Source: Xiphias gladius (taxonomy: Eukaryota; Chordata; Actinopteri; Istiophoriformes; Xiphiidae). From it: 64,000 nt of DNA. This document shows, one piece after another, positions 46,101 through 56,724 of the stretch (its first letter is position 1; each line of letters begins with the position of its first letter). A program made the position numbers and the translations under genes. Where the stretch lies: contig NC_053416.1 of NCBI RefSeq assembly GCF_016859285.1, positions 212,501 to 276,500 on the forward strand, in the 5' to 3' direction. The notes below the pieces were generated by a model. That model was not told the origin of the DNA, did not search any database, and saw only the letters and a list, made by a program, of their open reading frames with translations.

Positions 46101-48935
46101 CCCAAACTAACTGTCTCTGTCTCTGTCTCTGTGTCTTTAGGTCATGGAGGTGGACACAGGTAAGTTTCCTTGTTTGTTAAAAGCTGCAGTGAACTGACAT
46201 GACTGAGTGTTGTGCATTGTTAGAAAGTGAGGCCGTGAAATGAGAACGTGCATATTTCAATTCATTTACATCAAGATCTGGATTGACTTCACTTTACAGG
46301 TGAGTTCTTTAACATCACCATGTCCCACCTGTTCAGTAAATAGCCGACATTACAGTGACCACTGCAGTTAAACACGTCAGTGAGACTAGGGCTACAACGA
46401 GCCTTCCTTCTCAGGATCCATTAACCTGAAGAATCATTTGTCCGTAAAACAGCAGAGAAAGAAGAAAAATGCTTATCACAGTTTCCCGGAGCAAAGGTGA
46501 TGGTATGGCCGTGACCAGCGGTATTCGGTCTACGATGACGTAAGACCAGGAAAAGCAGCAAGTTCTAACATTTTAGAGGCTGAAACTCAAACGAGTTTTC
46601 AGTCATCAAAATATTTGAGTTTTTATTGCAGCCTACCTGCTGTTTCATCCTTCTTTGTTCTTGAAGGACACGTTGGGACAAACAGCTCAGTTTTTTATTA
46701 GATTTTAAAACCATCCAAATGGAAAGAAGAATAAACCTCAAGCTCATGTTAAATATGCAGCTACCGAGTCGACAGGTTTTCCTAACGCAGCGGGTTTGAC
46801 CTCTGATCCGTAAACTCGCGGCAGTGAATGAATAAATATGAATATAAATAAATGTGAATTCAGTTTATTTGTTGAAGGTGGACATGGTGGGGGCACTAGG
46901 GTGGTGGCAGCCACAGACTCTGCTCTGTACATCACTGTAGTTTTCAGTGCAGCTGATTGAATGTGAAGTTCCAGCAGCAGAAACATTTCTCACGTGAAAG
47001 TGTCTCTTTTTGTAACCTGTGCAGATTATTTTCATTATTGATCAATCTGCTGAGCGATTCATCAATATAATAGGAAAACATTTTGAAGAGGTGCCAATCC
47101 CACTGCCCCGGTCCAAAGTGACGTCCTCAGATGATGTTTTTTCACCTCACATCACCCTGATCAATCACTGATCAATAAACTGTGGTCTTCAGGTCCCGGA
47201 TCAGTCAGAGAGCAGATCAAGATGATCAATGAGAAGTTTGCGGGAGCAGCAGGCAGCCAATGGCAGAGCCAGGAACCATATCCTTCTTTACTATTGGAGG
47301 CTGGGGGGTGGTACTCTGTAGTACTCTGAGTACTACTGTGTTCTGCAGTACTAGTATTGTTCCTTAACCAGCTCATACTGGTTCTCAGCGGAGAGACGGC
47401 GGCAAAGAGCAGCTGGGAGATTTCTTTGGAGGATCAAACTCATACGCGGAGTGTTACCCTGCTACGTGAGACAGAGACACACGCACACACACTCACACAC
47501 ACACACCCTCAGTATACACAGATATAAACAGTCTTACGTGTATTTGTACTTTATGTGTTTGTGTGTGTGTGCGCACACACAGGATGGACGACCTAGCTGT
47601 GGACAGTGATGAGGAGGTGGACTACAGTAAGATGGACCAGGTAACTACAATTTCCAGCATGCACCACTGCTGTGTGACAGATGTCAGAATCTTGAACCCT
47701 GTTCAGACAGTAGCATTAGTGTGTGTTCTCTGTAAGGACAAATGACGGCAGACTGAGGTCAGAGCGACACGGGTAAAGTCACTGAACATGTCGTTTACCC
47801 ACTTTAATCTCTACAGGTATGGAAAGGAAACTGCATTATTAATGGTGTCTGAGGCCTCAGTGTCTGACCTGCTGTTGAAGTATGTGTTTCAGTGAAGCTG
47901 CAGTAGGGGGCATTGTTTTACAGCTGAGGGTGAGACTGAAACAGTCAGGAAATATTCCGAGGAGTGTTGATAAAAGCTGAATATTTTTCGGGAAATCCTG
48001 TGATTCTCTAGTTTCAGCTTCTCCAACTTGAAGAGTCTCTGCTTTTCTCAGTTTTATGCACATTTAAAAATAAAAGAAGGACCAGTTTAAAAGATTTCTC
48101 CGTAATACGTCCCTTGATTTCGGAGCAGTCCTTCCTAAAGTAGAGACACTTGCAGGTTTCTTCATGAGAACAAGGAAGTGATGTTACTGACAGAACTACC
48201 AAAGTAAGAGCAGGAGAAGCTAGAACGATCCGAGAGCCAGTAAATTGAATAAGTGAACGGGCGGAGTCGCTGATCCCGTAGCAGCTGTTACAGAGCCGTT
48301 CTGACTGGCTGTTGTGTTTCAGGGTAATAAGAAGGGTCCGCTGGGCCGGTGGGACTTTGACACTCAGGAGGAATATTCAGACTACATGAACAACAAGGAG
48401 GCTCTGCCCAAGTACGTTCACCGCCGTTAACCCTCAGTTCTGACTCACAGGCAGCGCGGCGTCTGTCCCTTTTGTGTTGACGGTGAAGTTTGTCCCTGCA
48501 GGGCGGCCTTCCAGTACGGCATCAAGATGTCTGAAGGCAGAAAGACTCGACGTTTCAAAGAGACCAATGAGAAGGCCGAGCTGGACCGACAGTGGAAGAA
48601 GATCAGCGCGGTGAGAAGCAAACACGCCACAAAACCAGTCCACATATTTAGTTCAGACCTGCCGTGTGCCTGAAAGTTACACACCTGCTGTTAGAAACGA
48701 TAGAGAAAAAAATGACAGAAGTGACGTGTGGAGGACTAACTGTCTGTCTCTGTGTCAGATCATAGAGAAGAGGAAGAAGATGGAGGCTGACGGGTCAGTG
48801 GTTCTTGTGTTTCACTTCATCATCATCATCATCATCATCTGCTCAGCCAATCACAAGAGGGCAGTCAGTGAGGTAAACAGGCAGTAAACAATGTTTTTAT
48901 TTTTCAGGGTGGACGTGAAGAGGCCCAAATACTGA
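38630..48935 (+). CDS. ik: IK / RED splicing factor (complete, 20 coding exons)
   Basis: Nuclear spliceosome-associated protein that works with SMU1 at spliceosome activation and is needed for mitosis; named RED for its Arg/Glu/Asp repeats. Coding exons: 38630-38639, 39752-39818, 39919-40011, 40152-40211, 41256-41423, 41644-41758, 43155-43225, 43557-43603, 44201-44364, 45174-45282, 45726-45765, 45855-46044, 46141-46159, 47193-47277, 47379-47465, 47583-47640, 48323-48411, 48502-48610, 48759-48793, 48908-48935. Total 1644 nt, 547 codons plus stop (human 557 aa). Landmarks: MPETESYSNPLAPDGHEVDD at the start, FRKLLMTPRAAPSSAPPSKS, the RED_N core NYRAVGPTAEADKSAAEKRR and LGGDMEHTHLVKGLDFALLQ, the R/D/E repeat in exon 12, and the end RKKMEADGVDVKRPKY. 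Intron 14 is a U12 AT-AC intron; all others are GT-AG. Exon 13 is a 19-nt microexon. Confidence 0.97.
40091..40126. repeat. (GAT)n microsatellite in ik intron 3
   Basis: Uninterrupted GAT/ATG trinucleotide run 25 bp before the acceptor of ik exon 40152-40211, overlapping the expected branch-point region. Confidence 0.95.
41824..42890 (-). mobile_element. Second Tc1-like transposon relic, in ik intron 6
   Basis: Same family as 2456-4100 but in reverse orientation. The end CATTCCGAAAGTCTTCAGACC matches the reverse complement of GGTCTGAAGACTTCCTGAATG near 42865-42885. Inside, the reverse complement of transposase sequence is readable (for example CTTTGGCAGCGATTACAGCC near 42060, antisense of the C-terminal end). 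It is about 1.07 kb, so internally deleted, and has no intact frame. Confidence 0.87.
44625..44890. repeat. Worn minisatellite in ik intron 9
   Basis: Loosely repeated TTCAGCTACTTTCA / CAGTGCTTACACCTC motifs with a period of about 25-30 bp, strongly diverged. No coding potential. Confidence 0.55.
45915..45985 (+). repeat. In-frame GAGACA/GAGAGA repeat coding the RED stretch
   Basis: Within ik exon 12 the alternating R-D/R-E dipeptides are encoded by nearly pure GAGACA and then GAGA repeats. This is conserved in kind in the family but is microsatellite-like at DNA level and so prone to length change in steps of 6 nt. Confidence 0.85.
47020..47165. repeat. Teleost dispersed repeat fragment in ik intron 13
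   Basis: GATTATTTTCATTATTGATC, then CAATCTGCTGAGCGATT, then CCAAAGTGACGTCCTCAGATG match in order the body of a teleost repeat I know from many genomes (TTAGTTGCAGCCCTA type). It ends about 30 bp before the ik exon 14 acceptor. Confidence 0.65.
47278..47378 (+). other. Minor-class (U12) AT-AC intron of ik
   Basis: The 101-bp intron starts ATATCCTT right after exon 47193-47277 and ends ..CATAC before 47379. TTCCTTAAC at 47360-47368 is an exact match to the U12 branch-site consensus, with its branch adenosine 11 nt from the intron end, which is the usual distance for this class. No GT donor near here gives an open frame, whereas AT-AC removal joins CC to T and restores KFAGAAG..QEPGSQRRDGGKEQLGDFF in phase. 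Confidence 0.92.
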
Positions 48936-49037
48936 AGTCTTCCCTCCTTCCCTCCCCCTCGGCAGGGGACCCACGATCACTATCGATCAGTGATTATCTG
49001 TTGTTAACGACCTGTAATGGTCTGGTGTCACGCTTTG

Positions 49038-49043
49038 AATAAA
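49038..49043 (+). terminator. ik poly(A) signal
   Basis: AATAAA 103 bp after the ik stop codon. Confidence 0.8.
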
Positions 49044-49049
49044 TTCATG

Positions 49050-51247
49050 AAAGTGTAAACCGACGGTCAGAGGTCATACAGATGATCCATCAGCTGTGAC
49101 TTGTTCTTTTTGCCTCAGACTTTGTGTGGTTAAACCCAGTATCTGACGTTATTGATTAGTTTGAGAGATTGGAAACATGAATCACCATTAGACTCATCAA
49201 TAAAACCCTGATCTCAGATCATGTTACTGTTTGGATTCTTTGTTTCTCCAAAATCATCAACCTTCACTGTGTTTCAAAGAAGTTTCACTGCACCGTTCGA
49301 GGTTTCCCAGGGTCCATTATGAAGGGCTGTAGTGGTTTCACTGGTCTCACTGGTTTATGAGAGGCTACGTCAGTCCTGCATCAGTTTGTTGAATCTGAAC
49401 ATGCATCCTCTGATCATCAGAACAAACCTGAGCCAGAAGTTTGTTTTACAAACTGGATCAAAGTCCAGTTTGTTTTCAGGTCAGATTGTGGACTGATTCG
49501 TTAAGAGGCGTGTCCAGTCTAATTAAACTGGAAATTATCAGTGTGTGAAGAGTGTGTGTCTGTATTAACAGTGTGTTTGTACTAATTAGTGTTGGTTGAT
49601 CTCGTTAAGGGTCTGGTGTTGTTACAGGAGTCATTAAGCTCGTTAAGATGCAGCAGCTCGTTAAGAGATCAAACTGAGCGTGTTTGTTGTTGTTGATGAT
49701 AGAAACATGTTTAACACTGACGGACAACTGGACCTATTAATCTCCAAATTGCCATCAACAACGCTAACGAGTGTTCGTTAATTATCCTGTGTGTGTGTGT
49801 GTTGACGGACAGTGGGACTGATGAATATGGATCTAGATGTTTATGAAGACGCTAACGAGATGTTAACGAACAGCTAACGAGGCCTCGGAGCTCCGCCCAC
49901 CGGGAGCTCTGACAGGAACTTGATTTTTCAGATGGACGAACATCAAAGACCAAGTTTTTGTTTTTGTTTTTAATCTGATATTAATGATATTATTATTAAT
50001 ATTTACAACCTGATTTATTCAGGTTTTTGTTGAGAATATTTAATATTCAGCACAAAGATGCAGATGGAAGAAAACTTTGGATTTTGAACTTAAAGACCAG
50101 TTTTATCCTTTAAAACCATTTTAACAAAACAGTAGAAAGTAGGTTTGGTTTGATCAGACGGCAGTGTAACCTGTACAGTCGACTGCAAACCACTTCAAGC
50201 TTTTCTGTTTACCAAGCTCATAATCTTCAGTTCTTGTTGACACCGTCAGAAAAAGTCAGTTGTCTGTTTCTCACTGAGCTCACAGGTGCTGTTGTACTGG
50301 ATGACATTATGTGGTTTTTATTCACATTTTCAATTTACACATTAAAAAAAACCCTCAGTGGAAGCACGCAAAATTAAAAACCAGAAAACAGGTTTCCCTC
50401 CTGTGTTGGGTGGAACAGCAGCCGTTGATAAATTAGCCTGAGTGAATAAACGCTGACATAGATGAAGCGTGAAGAGAGGAGACCATCAGGTCAGTGAGGA
50501 GCCGTGAGGAGACCGGAACCTTCCTCACATCAACACATGGAACCAACAGAAACGTCAGGTTTCCATCACGTTCTCCACACGGTTCTCCATCGTCTGAGCT
50601 CCGACTGGAGCTCGTTCAGTGACCTCGTCTCGCCACGTCCTCTTCTTCTGCTGTGGTTTAATGGCAGCGACTGGAGAATCAGCTCCACCAGCTCGACTTC
50701 ATGGCTGAACCGTTGTATGAAGTGGACTCTTTAAAGGCAGCAGGCAGATTAATGAACCCAGGTACACAGGACTGACAATATGAACCAACTTATTTTACTA
50801 TTAAAAAAAACTCCGTCCTTGTCTTATTTTATCCATCCAGCTGAGTTCATGTCCCACCAACGAGGATAAGATCTTTGGAAAATGTGACGGATGATTTAAT
50901 TTGTCTGAATGATGATTAAAAATGTGTCTAATTGACCTGATGAAGTTATGAGGTTAGTGCGTTTCCTCCGTTTTTATTATCAGATGAACCAGATTCATCA
51001 AACCGAGTTTCTTTGTTCTCTGATGAACTGAACGCTCTCTGACTGGTGACATCACGCTCCATTGGTCACATTTATCACAGTGACAGACGGAGCCGACCAA
51101 TCAGATCACACCGTGCTGTTTCTGACACACACACTGGTAATAGGTGTGTGTGTCAGAGAGGCGATGAAGCCAAAAGGTGACCCAATGTCCTGATTTACTT
51201 AACTGGGTCGCTGTGGGAAGGAGGAGGTGTGTGTGTGTGTGTGTGTC

Positions 51248-51292
<45 letters not shown>

Positions 51293-51700
51293 ATGTACGT
51301 GTGTGCGTGTGTGTGTGTGTGTGTGTGTACGTGTGCGCAAGATGTGTGCTGTGTGTTGGTTGGAGTTAAACCTGATGGATTTAGTTCCAGTTTTTCAGTT
51401 TGTGTGTGTGTGTGTGTGCGTATTTTGACCACTCAGAGAGCAGGTCTGACGCTAAAGGGAACACAGAAAAAGTCAGCAGACGTTTAAAACCAGACCAGAA
51501 ACTAGAACTCAACCTCACCGGAGTTTGTTTTATTTCGTTGCTTTTTTTTGTTTGTTTTTTTAAAGTGTTTCCTTATTTGTTTCTGTTTACACTGTAAAAA
51601 GAAAAAGAAAAAAAAGAACTCAGCTAAATTCAATCAGATCTCAGACTGAGGTCTCACCTGGACCAGGACTTGTCTGCTGGGAAACTCAAAAACCCTGATT
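49050..51700. other. Gene-free spacer downstream of ik
   Basis: No supported gene. Repeated CTCGTTAAG words occur at 49495-49670. Homeodomain-like TAATTATC occurs near 49777. Complex (TG)n tracts run at about 51227-51328 and 51401-51419. Short ORFs are low-complexity or lack homology. Confidence 0.6.
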
Positions 51701-51724
51701 CACAAGCCGCAAGATTATATAGAC

Positions 51725-52200
51725 TATGTTAGTTAAACCAGTATAAGTACCAGATACTGGTATAAATACTGATTAGACCAGTATAGATACACTTTCACCA
51801 TTATAGGCACCAATTTTATCAATATGAGTACCGCTCGGTACCCACTGGTACCGTGTACTGATTATAGATGTATTGATTTTTTTCAGTTGGACCAGCATAG
51901 ATAAAAGCTATACTACCAATGTAAGCACTGGTTACACCAGTATACAAACCGGTTAAACTGATAGAGGTACCAGTTAGACCCTTACAGGTTCTGGTTACAC
52001 CAGTATACGTGCTGGTCTTACAGCTACCATTACCAGTACTGGGCCAATTCGTCCAGATACAGTTATACAAGCCTACATAGCAAGTTTACCAGTAAAGACA
52101 CCAGTTTTACCAGTATAGCCACTGGTACAGGCAGATGTTTTATAACCATAGGCTAAAAACACTGGATAGACCAGTAAACCAGTATAGATTTACCAGTAAA
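51725..52200. repeat. Diverged ACCAGTATA tandem repeat field
   Basis: More than a dozen loose copies of ACCAGTATAGATACCGGTT-like words, about 20-30 bp apart, sometimes inverted (CTGGTATAAATAC near 51755). Variation is high and no ORF of interest is present. Confidence 0.75.
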
Positions 52201-53070
52201 GGAGGAGAGGAGACGTGTAACTGAATATTAATGTTTAATGTGTCTTCTTTTTCTGTTTCAGGTTCAAACGTTTAAATCTGAGTCTGACGTTTTATTTGTG
52301 AACAAACCTGACGAGAATTAAGTAAAACTGCTGCAGCCTCATATTTTCTCCCGAGCTCCTTGAAGCAGTTCTGATGTATTATAATGCCTCAGTGGAAGAA
52401 ACCAGGGAGTGGATGACTTGGACTTGAGTCCCGAATCAGAAGAGTTACGACTCAACCCGATAAAATCTAAAGATCTGACTCTCGACTCGGACGTCAACAA
52501 CGGTGACTCGAGACCCGATTGACCCGATTTCCAGACCAGAGATGAAACCTGATGTTATGAAGTTTTCACGGGTTTCTCACCTTCGACACTTGTTCCTGTA
52601 ACGACTTGTTCAGGACCAGAAACAAAGTTTAAGGCCGGGACGTGACGTGTCAATCACAAAGACTTTGCCCTCCTAAACCCGATAGAAAATCAGTAATCAA
52701 TAATATCAGCTCCACCTCTTCCATCGCTGTCTGCGACTCCACTCGTCCTGCTGTAGATTTTTTAACGCCGTTTATCTGAAATGTTTGTGAAATCACCCGA
52801 CTCATACGTTAATTGGTGATTTGTTCAGTATTTACATTAATATCAATAATAAAACTGCACAGAACAAACACCGTCAACCAATCAGCTCCAAGACAGCCAA
52901 GACCGGAACTGCTGCCTCGTTAAGGAACCTTCGTCGCAGTCCTCGTGGAGCGTGAGGTCAGGTCTGCGATCAGCGGTTTACACGGTGCCGTCTCAGGCTG
53001 GGATGTCTCAACGCGTTAAGCTCGTTACGTGTCAGAACGAGATCAGCGTGTTTTACCCCTGACCTTTAAC

Positions 53071-53660
53071 CACGCCCACCCTACGATGTCACACTGCACC
53101 GGAGTCTACGGTGACATCACTGGTGTGGTTTTAGATTTGAACGGCTGGACTTTTAGCCTGTTTCTACACTAACTGTCTCGAAACAGGTCAAGGAACAGAG
53201 ATCAGTTACGGCCTGAGGCCTAACCACGCCCAACCTGTGATGTCACATCGCACTATAGTACATGGTGACATCACTTTTGGGATCTAAGATTTCTAACCTT
53301 AGATGGCAGCAACAGCTGGATTTTTAGTCTGTGAACTCTTCAGACGTTAAAGCTCAGAGCTCGTTAAGGATCAGAACTCGTCGTGGCGAGAGCTCGTTTT
53401 CCTGTCCGGCATGTCCAAACCGTGATGTCACACTGCACCAGAGCATATGGTGACATCACTTCTGGGTTCCAGGGACTTTTAATCTCTTCTTTACTCTGCC
53501 TCGACCTGGGCTCCGCGTCCTTCTGAGCACGTCCGAACTGCGATGTCGCACCGCAGCGTAGTGGAGGGTGGTGCCACTGATGAGGTCTGAGATTTTAACC
53601 TCTAGATGGCAGCAGGATTCTCTGGTTGTGAGTCTTGACCGGTTGAAATCGTTAAACCTC
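53071..53660. repeat. Four worn tandem copies carrying a conserved hairpin
   Basis: Copies begin near 53071, 53224, 53410 and 53528 with CACGCCCAACC-like sequence. The first three contain an inverted repeat: GATGTCAC 53085-53092 with 53111-53118; TGATGTCAC 53238-53246 with 53265-53273; TGATGTCAC 53423-53431 with 53450-53458. Each loop is 18 nt. The fourth copy has lost the pairing. AGATGGCAGCA and AGCTCGTTAAG also recur. No coding sequence is supported. Confidence 0.8.
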
Positions 53661-54064
53661 AGAGCTCGTCGCGGCCATTTACTTTTTACAGTGAATCCCA
53701 ATAAATGAACAGTAACACTACCTCTATTGCTAAACCAAGTACTACTGCGGGTAGAACCAGCACTACAACATCTGAATACAATTTTAAATCCGCGTTTATA
53801 AAGTTCAGATTTGACTTCGCCCCCTATGGGCGGGAACAAGCAACACGGTTTTTGAAGTTCAGTTTTTGACTCGGTTTTTAAAACCAGTTCAGTCTCGTCC
53901 CACCAGTTCAGGTCCAGCAGAGGCAGGGCTAGGGACTCGGACCCCGTAAGGAAAGAAAGAGTCCTCCACAGCTCCAAGGTGTGTCACCTGATGACATCAC
54001 AGGTGGTCATGTGATAGGCTAATGAAGCTCCTCCACGCCGTCCACGTCCATTCACACAACGCTC

Positions 54065-54135
54065 CGCTTGCTTTAATAACAACAACAACAACAACAATAA
54101 CAACAACAATAATAATAATGATGATAATAATAGTA
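54065..54135. repeat. AAC/AAT/GAT trinucleotide tract
   Basis: Low-complexity run of AAC, then AAT and GAT triplets, in gene-free DNA. Confidence 0.9.
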
Positions 54136-54399
54136 TGAAATCAGTAAAAACAGGAAGCAGAAAGAGAGGTGGCTGATGGGATATGAGTGGTTCCTCTTGT
54201 TCGTGAATCATCCCTCGTCTGGTTTTCTTTTTTCATTTTCAGAAGGTTCAGTCCCGTTTGAGTTCAGCTTCGTCTCTTCCCCCTCTTCATCCCTCCATCT
54301 TGTCTCAGAAGAGGAGTGGAGGTTTGGTGAATGCTCTGTTCTCTGCAGACACAAACACAAAGTTTCATCCACTTAAAGTGATACTGCCCATTCAGACCC

Positions 54400-55790
54400 G
54401 TGCGTTGAGCTGTAAACTAAATGATGTGACTGTGCTGTGATGAAACTCATCAGTGTTGGTGCTGATGTTCACGTTTCTCACCAAAGTTAGAAAAAATTGC
54501 ATTTCATGGGCTAAAAATGGCTCAACACGCCATCTACTGTTTTAAACCATCCTGAGCCTTGGAAGGCCAATAATGAGACTTACATTGAAAAAAGGCTGTT
54601 AACGCCCTCTAATCAGAGGGGGGCAGCCCACCTGCCCCAGCACCCGTCCTGGAGTGGGGCTCTGCGAAACCGTGCTCATTTTCAAGTATACACTGATCCA
54701 GACTCATCATTCGCAGGAGTTGACTCTATATTTTCTAACCCTCTACTTAGTAGTTTTTCAATTTCGGTGCGGTGGTTGGACTTGAGCTTGTGACGGCCGT
54801 AGCAGCACCACCTGACTGCCCCATATGGACCCTCATATGGCTCAGCAGTAGCCGCAGGTGGGCGGCAGGTTCCTCGATAGCGGCACGCCGCTATGTACGT
54901 TTGCGGTTTGCATTTTTCGGAGAGAGCTATCCTGACTCGTATCGTAACATGTTAATAAAGCAGGACCTGATTCACCTGCAGTAGAACTTACACCACCATC
55001 AACACGCTCATTACCCTGACTGGACTGGACCAGGGTCTGTCCAGGGAAAAAGTTTTTTATTATAAACTGATGATTTTTACAATTATTGCCTTGTCAAGCC
55101 TACTTCCTGAATCCATGTCTTTCAGTGTAAAAGTCTTCATGAAACTGCTGTTGAGCAGAAACATTCGACACTGAGTGTGTGTTGGTCTACAACACATCAC
55201 TGCTGTGTCCGCTTTGATAAATGAATCTTATTATCACGTCAGTGTGGAGATAACACACACACAGTGATCCCCGTTGTGTAAACACTGTTTATAAGTGTGT
55301 GTGTGTGTGAGAAGTGTTTAGTTCTGCTGTGCAGTCTGTGATTGTTTCCCTGATTCAATTTCACAGTCATCACACACTTTACTTTTCGGCGGTAGATTGG
55401 AGCCTCTGGTCGCAGTTTGTCCACGTGTTTCCTGTCTTCAGCCCAGATGTTGCTGTACCACACAATTATCACTCAGTTTTTACGGAAACTGGTCGAATAA
55501 TGTCGGCCCCCACGTGTGTGTCCCTTCCTTTCAGACTCGGCCACAGATGGAATAAGAGTTTCTGAGATGAAGGTGGACGGAGTGGTTGTTGTCGTTACCG
55601 TGAGCTGCAGAGTTTTCCTGCTGTTTGTTTTCCAGTTCACTCTCAGGAGTCACAGCGTCTGAAAAACGACAGAAACACACGAACGCGGTGTGAATGTTGC
55701 GTCGTTTTCATTGCCTCAGCTGATGCGGGGAAACTAACTGAAGGTCTGTATATTTTCTCCTAAATCTGACTTCTGCATCTCAGAGTTCTG
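54400..55790. other. Gene-free stretch
   Basis: No gene found. The part from about 54590 to 54970 is noticeably richer in GC than its surroundings (GGGGGGCAGCCCACCTGCC; GCGGCACGCCGCTATG) and may be an unrecognised repeat. The remainder is AT-rich with short GT runs. Confidence 0.45.
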
Positions 55791-55792
55791 AC

Positions 55793-56570
55793 CAGCGGTG
55801 GAAAATAACCGAGTACATTTCATTTAGTGTACACTCGAGAATAAAGTATTATTTGACTTTCTGCTTCTGCTCCACCACATTTCAGATAAAAATACAGGAC
55901 TTTTTACAGCACAAAATTTATGTGACAGCTTTTTTCTTTTTTACTGGTTACCTTTCAGATGAACATGTACACATCAAACCAGTGATGCCCTCTTAAAATA
56001 CTAGAGCGGCAATTAATTAATTAACCTGCGACTATCTTGAAAACTGACCCCTCGTTTTTTTATTTTTGAACACTTGAAGACTCCATTGTGAGAGTTGCTC
56101 TTACAGTATATTAAATTGTCGGACAAAACAAGACATCGCCTTCTAACATATCCCGATGGGCATTTTCTTAACCAAACTTTAACTGATTGATTGATTGATG
56201 GATGAATAATCAATCATGAAAATAATAGTTAGTTGCAGCCCTATAAAAATCGGTCTTATAAACTAAATTACACAAAAGTATATAAAGACATTTAAACTAG
56301 CTCTGCCTCTACACACTACAACATCAAAATACTGCTTACGTGTATTTAAATACATTATACAGTAAAATAATCCAGAAAACTATTATCACTTAAAATAACA
56401 CTCACAGGGTTCATTCTTCTACGGAGTACTTTTACGTGGACATTTTGTTGATAGTATTTCTGTACTTTTACTCAATTTTGAATGCAGGACTTTTACTTGT
56501 AATGGAGTATTTTATACTGTTTTACTGCTACTTTTACTTAAGGAAACAGAGTACTTCTTACTTTTCATCC
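55793..56570. mobile_element. Teleost MITE ('GTACTTTTACTT' family)
   Basis: Starts CAGCGGTGGAAAATAACCGA, contains CTGCTTCTGCTCCACCACAT, GAATGCAGGACTTTTACTTG and TACTGCTACTTTTACTTAAG, and ends GTACTTCTTACTTTTCATCC. These are the ordered landmarks of a very abundant non-autonomous teleost element. A TTAGTTGCAGCCCTA-type fragment seems to be nested at about 56010-56245. It lies about 155 bp beyond dach exon 56725-56850 in dach reading direction. Confidence 0.82.
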
Positions 56571-56724
56571 TGTAATCAGAGAAAACTACACGAGCCAGAG
56601 CTCATCATTCAGCCACTGTAGCTTTAAACGATCAGATGAAGTTTTTCTAAAACCCGTGGAGGAGAAAGAGGAGAGATGTGTGAGGAGGAGCAGAAATGAA
56701 AGGAGTAGTGTTGTATCTGGTCAC

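Noticed and set aside
46900..46960. Minus-strand ALKTTVMY resembles the last residues of DACH1 (LKTTVMY), suggesting a terminal dach exon inside an ik intron.
   Set aside because: No stop follows the Tyr, the residues before it do not match, it lies 9.7 kb away across the ik 3' end, and the visible dach exons look DACH2-like, a paralogue not expected to end this way. Probably chance.
51227..51430. Cys/Val-rich ORFs on either strand.
   Set aside because: Translations of (TG)n/(CA)n microsatellites.
53456..53977. 173-codon minus-strand ORF.
   Set aside because: Overlaps the hairpin-bearing tandem repeats, shows no recognisable domain and no flanking splice or promoter evidence.
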